Assembly: GCA_000431075.1 (NCBI GenBank)
Contig: HF986898.1
Coordinates: 8,521 to 30,789, forward strand
Direction of reading: 5' to 3'
DNA from: Firmicutes bacterium CAG:555
GTDB taxonomy: Bacteria > Bacillota > Clostridia > Oscillospirales > Oscillospiraceae
DNA length: 22,269 bases
Shown: positions 20,582 through 22,269 of the stretch, piece after piece
Layout: every line of letters begins with the position of its first letter
Position numbering within the stretch: position 1 is the first letter of the stretch
Notes under the pieces: generated by a model
Told to the model about the DNA's origin: nothing
Databases searched by the model: none
Seen by the model: the letters and a program-made list of their open reading frames with translations, nothing else
Translations under genes and position numbers: made by a program

Positions 20582-21940
20582 ATGAAAGTCGTAATAGTCG
20601 GATGCGGCAAGATAGGAAGAAGCATCCTTAAAAATCTCACCGAAGAAGGACATTCGGTTTGTGTCATAGACCGTGACCCCAAGGTCGTGCGCAGCATAGG
20701 CGACGACTACGATGTCATGTGTATCAACGCTTCGGGAACGGATATCGAAGCGCTCAAGCGTGCCGAAGTATCCTCGGCGGAGCTTTTTATCGCTGCCTCG
20801 GCAAACGATGACGCAAATATGCTCAGCTGCTGCTTTGCACGCAGTCTCGGCGCTGCGCACACCGTTGCACGGCTCAACGATGCCGAGCATTACACGGATG
20901 CCGATTATATAAAGCGCTGCCTTGATATATCGATGATCATAGACCCCGACCGCCTGACCTCGCAGGCAATATTCAACACGCTCAAGTTCCCCTCCGCCGT
21001 GAGGGTCGAAAGCTTCACAAGGCATTTGTTTGAAATGGCGGAGCTTTGCGTAAAGCCCGACAGCGTGCTTGACGGCAGCTCGCTTGCTGCCTTGCGTGAT
21101 ACGACCAATGCCGATTTTCTTATCTGCTGCATTCTTCGTGACAGGAAAACCTACATCCCCGACGGCAGCTTCGTGCTGAAAGCCGGCGACCGCATCGGTC
21201 TGCTTGCAGCCTCCGACGATATGCCGAAGCTTTTAAACCGCTTCGGTGTAGTCAAAAAAAGCGCCAAAAATGTCATGCTCATCGGCGGCAGCCGCATTGC
21301 ACAGGATCTTGCGGAAAGGATCGCAAAGAGCGGCCACCATGTGAAGGTGATAGAAAAGGACATCGACCGCTGCCACGAGGTGAGCGGAACGCTGCCCCGC
21401 TCGGTGAGCATCATATGCGGCAATGGCAGCCGACACGAGCTGCTCGATTCAGAGGGCATAGACAATACCGATGCATTCGTGTCCCTCACCGGCATAGACG
21501 AGGAAAATATTCTGAGTGCCTTTTACGCTTCGGGTAAAAATGTGCCCAAGGTCATTGCCAAGGTAAATCAGGCGGGCTTTGTTGATATAAGCGGTAAGCT
21601 CGGGCTCGACTGCGTGATATCGCCCAGCCGCATCACCGCCGATATAGTAACGCTGTATGCCCGCTCGCTCAGCAGCTCTGCCGGCAGCAGCATTGAAACG
21701 CTTTACACTCTTATGGACGGCAGCATTGAGGCTCTTGAATTTGCCGCGTCGGCGAGCTTTACAAAGCAGGGCGTGGAGCTGAAGGATCTTGACACCAAGC
21801 CCGGCATACTTATCGCCGGTATAATAAGAGGCAGCAGGACAATCATTCCCAAGGGCAGCGATGCCATACTCCCGAATGACAAGGTCATCGTTATCGCCGC
21901 AGGTGAAAGACTTTGCGACCTTTCGGATATATTGCAATGA
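20582..21940 (+). CDS. trkA: Trk potassium uptake regulatory subunit TrkA
   Basis: This 452-residue cytoplasmic NAD(H)/nucleotide-binding subunit gates the TrkH channel. It contains two RCK units. The first has GCGKIG at about 7-12 and the acidic strand end VIDRD near 27-31, followed by an RCK_C segment (FVLKAGDRIGLLA). The second has MLIGGSRIAQDLAE near 230 and VIEKDIDRC, with its own RCK_C ending KVIVIAAGERL. The double arrangement and length fit TrkA rather than the single-unit KtrA. The ATG at 20582 is preferred since MKVVIVGCG begins the Rossmann fold; the frame opens 14 codons earlier, but that ATG precedes the predicted -10. Its stop overlaps the trkH start (ATGA). Confidence 0.93.
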   Translation: MKVVIVGCGKIGRSILKNLTEEGHSVCVIDRDPKVVRSIGDDYDVMCINASGTDIEALKRAEVSSAELFIAASANDDANMLSCCFARSLGAAHTVARLNDAEHYTDADYIKRCLDISMIIDPDRLTSQAIFNTLKFPSAVRVESFTRHLFEMAELCVKPDSVLDGSSLAALRDTTNADFLICCILRDRKTYIPDGSFVLKAGDRIGLLAASDDMPKLLNRFGVVKKSAKNVMLIGGSRIAQDLAERIAKSGHHVKVIEKDIDRCHEVSGTLPRSVSIICGNGSRHELLDSEGIDNTDAFVSLTGIDEENILSAFYASGKNVPKVIAKVNQAGFVDISGKLGLDCVISPSRITADIVTLYARSLSSSAGSSIETLYTLMDGSIEALEFAASASFTKQGVELKDLDTKPGILIAGIIRGSRTIIPKGSDAILPNDKVIVIAAGERLCDLSDILQ

Positions 21941-22269
21941 ATTACAAAACGATCTTCAACATAATAGGAAAGGTGCTGCTGCTTGAAGCGGCGCTGATGC
22001 TTTTACCGCTCGGCGTTTCCGTCATTTACTCCGACGGCTGTACGGACGATCTTCTCATAGGCGCTGCCGCCGCAGCAGCGCTCGGTGCCGTGATGTTTTT
22101 GCCGACACGGAAGGCCGGAAAGCCGCTGTCGGTGCGTGACAGTCTCGCCGTTGCGGCGCTGACATGGCTGTTTGCATCGCTCGCCGGCTGCCTGCCGTTT
22201 TTGACAAGCGGCGAGATATCGAGCTTCCCCGATGCGTTTTTCGAGACCGTCAGCGGCTTTACGACCTCC
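21937..22269 (+). CDS. trkH: Trk potassium uptake channel TrkH (C-terminus beyond window)
   Basis: The first 111 residues of a membrane potassium channel/transporter of the TrkH/KtrB family. Visible are three hydrophobic helices (LLLEAALMLLPLGVSVIYS, LIGAAAAAALGAVMFL, LAVAALTWLFASLAGCLPFL), then the first pore loop FFETVSGFTT, whose Ser-Gly-Phe region is the family selectivity-filter motif. The start ATG at 21937 overlaps the trkA stop by 4 nt, so both subunits are made together. The rest of the gene lies past the window end. Together with trkA it forms a complete two-component potassium uptake system. Confidence 0.93.
   Translation, partial: MNYKTIFNIIGKVLLLEAALMLLPLGVSVIYSDGCTDDLLIGAAAAAALGAVMFLPTRKAGKPLSVRDSLAVAALTWLFASLAGCLPFLTSGEISSFPDAFFETVSGFTTS

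Noticed and set aside
1..22269. Mobile elements, CRISPR arrays or defence systems.
   Set aside because: No transposase, integrase, regular spaced repeats, terminal repeats with target duplications or known defence proteins were recognised; the gene content is core-like.

Overview
The window reads as chromosome of a low-GC-type Gram-positive anaerobe with a fairly GC-rich genome, most likely a gut Clostridia/Oscillospiraceae-like bacterium. Supporting signs are Rex, strong AGGAGG ribosome sites, a guanine riboswitch, S-layer-homology domains, a BMP-type nucleoside importer and KdpDE/Trk potassium genes. The species assignment is inference. No phage genes, insertion sequences, CRISPR array, rRNA or tRNA were seen.

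Layout. (1) 1-2036, minus strand: 5' part of mnmE, then the redox repressor rex with its own promoter and terminator. (2) 2159-4598, plus: overlapping trmB-exoA-dusB operon (tRNA methylation, DNA repair, dihydrouridine synthesis). (3) 4640-5173: a small zinc-ribbon protein of unknown function with a clear promoter, followed by an unexplained 150-nt palindromic element and a strong bidirectional terminator. (4) 5179-7582, minus: a sugar-phosphate-type nucleotidyltransferase and a lipase-3-like alpha/beta hydrolase, transcribed divergently from (5) 7720-9453, plus: a secreted polysaccharide deacetylase with chitobiase-C-like and SLH domains. (6) 9496-11720, minus: a PIG-L deacetylase and a GPH-family sugar symporter, overlapping by 4 nt. 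(7) 11915-17742, plus: xpt, then a guanine-type purine riboswitch with terminator, then a BMP lipoprotein, a double-domain ATPase and two permeases (nucleoside ABC importer). (8) 17803-22269: kdpD-kdpE on the minus strand facing away from trkA-trkH on the plus strand (trkH runs off the window).

Functional themes. The purine block joins salvage (xpt) to uptake (BMP importer), and the importer is controlled by a riboswitch whose key position 74 is C, predicting guanine or hypoxanthine. The potassium block has KdpD and KdpE without kdpFABC in view. KdpD lacks the usual N-terminal Walker-A domain and begins at the universal-stress-protein domain. The divergent promoter region between kdpD and trkA carries two perfect 9-bp direct repeats one helical turn apart, a typical layout for an OmpR/KdpE-type operator, placed almost equally far from both predicted start sites.

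The least explained items are the palindromic element at 4981-5130, the zinc-ribbon gene before it, and the two-hairpin spacer between the BMP lipoprotein and its ATPase. Promoters were found by eye as -35/-10 pairs with 17-nt spacers, and none has been tested.
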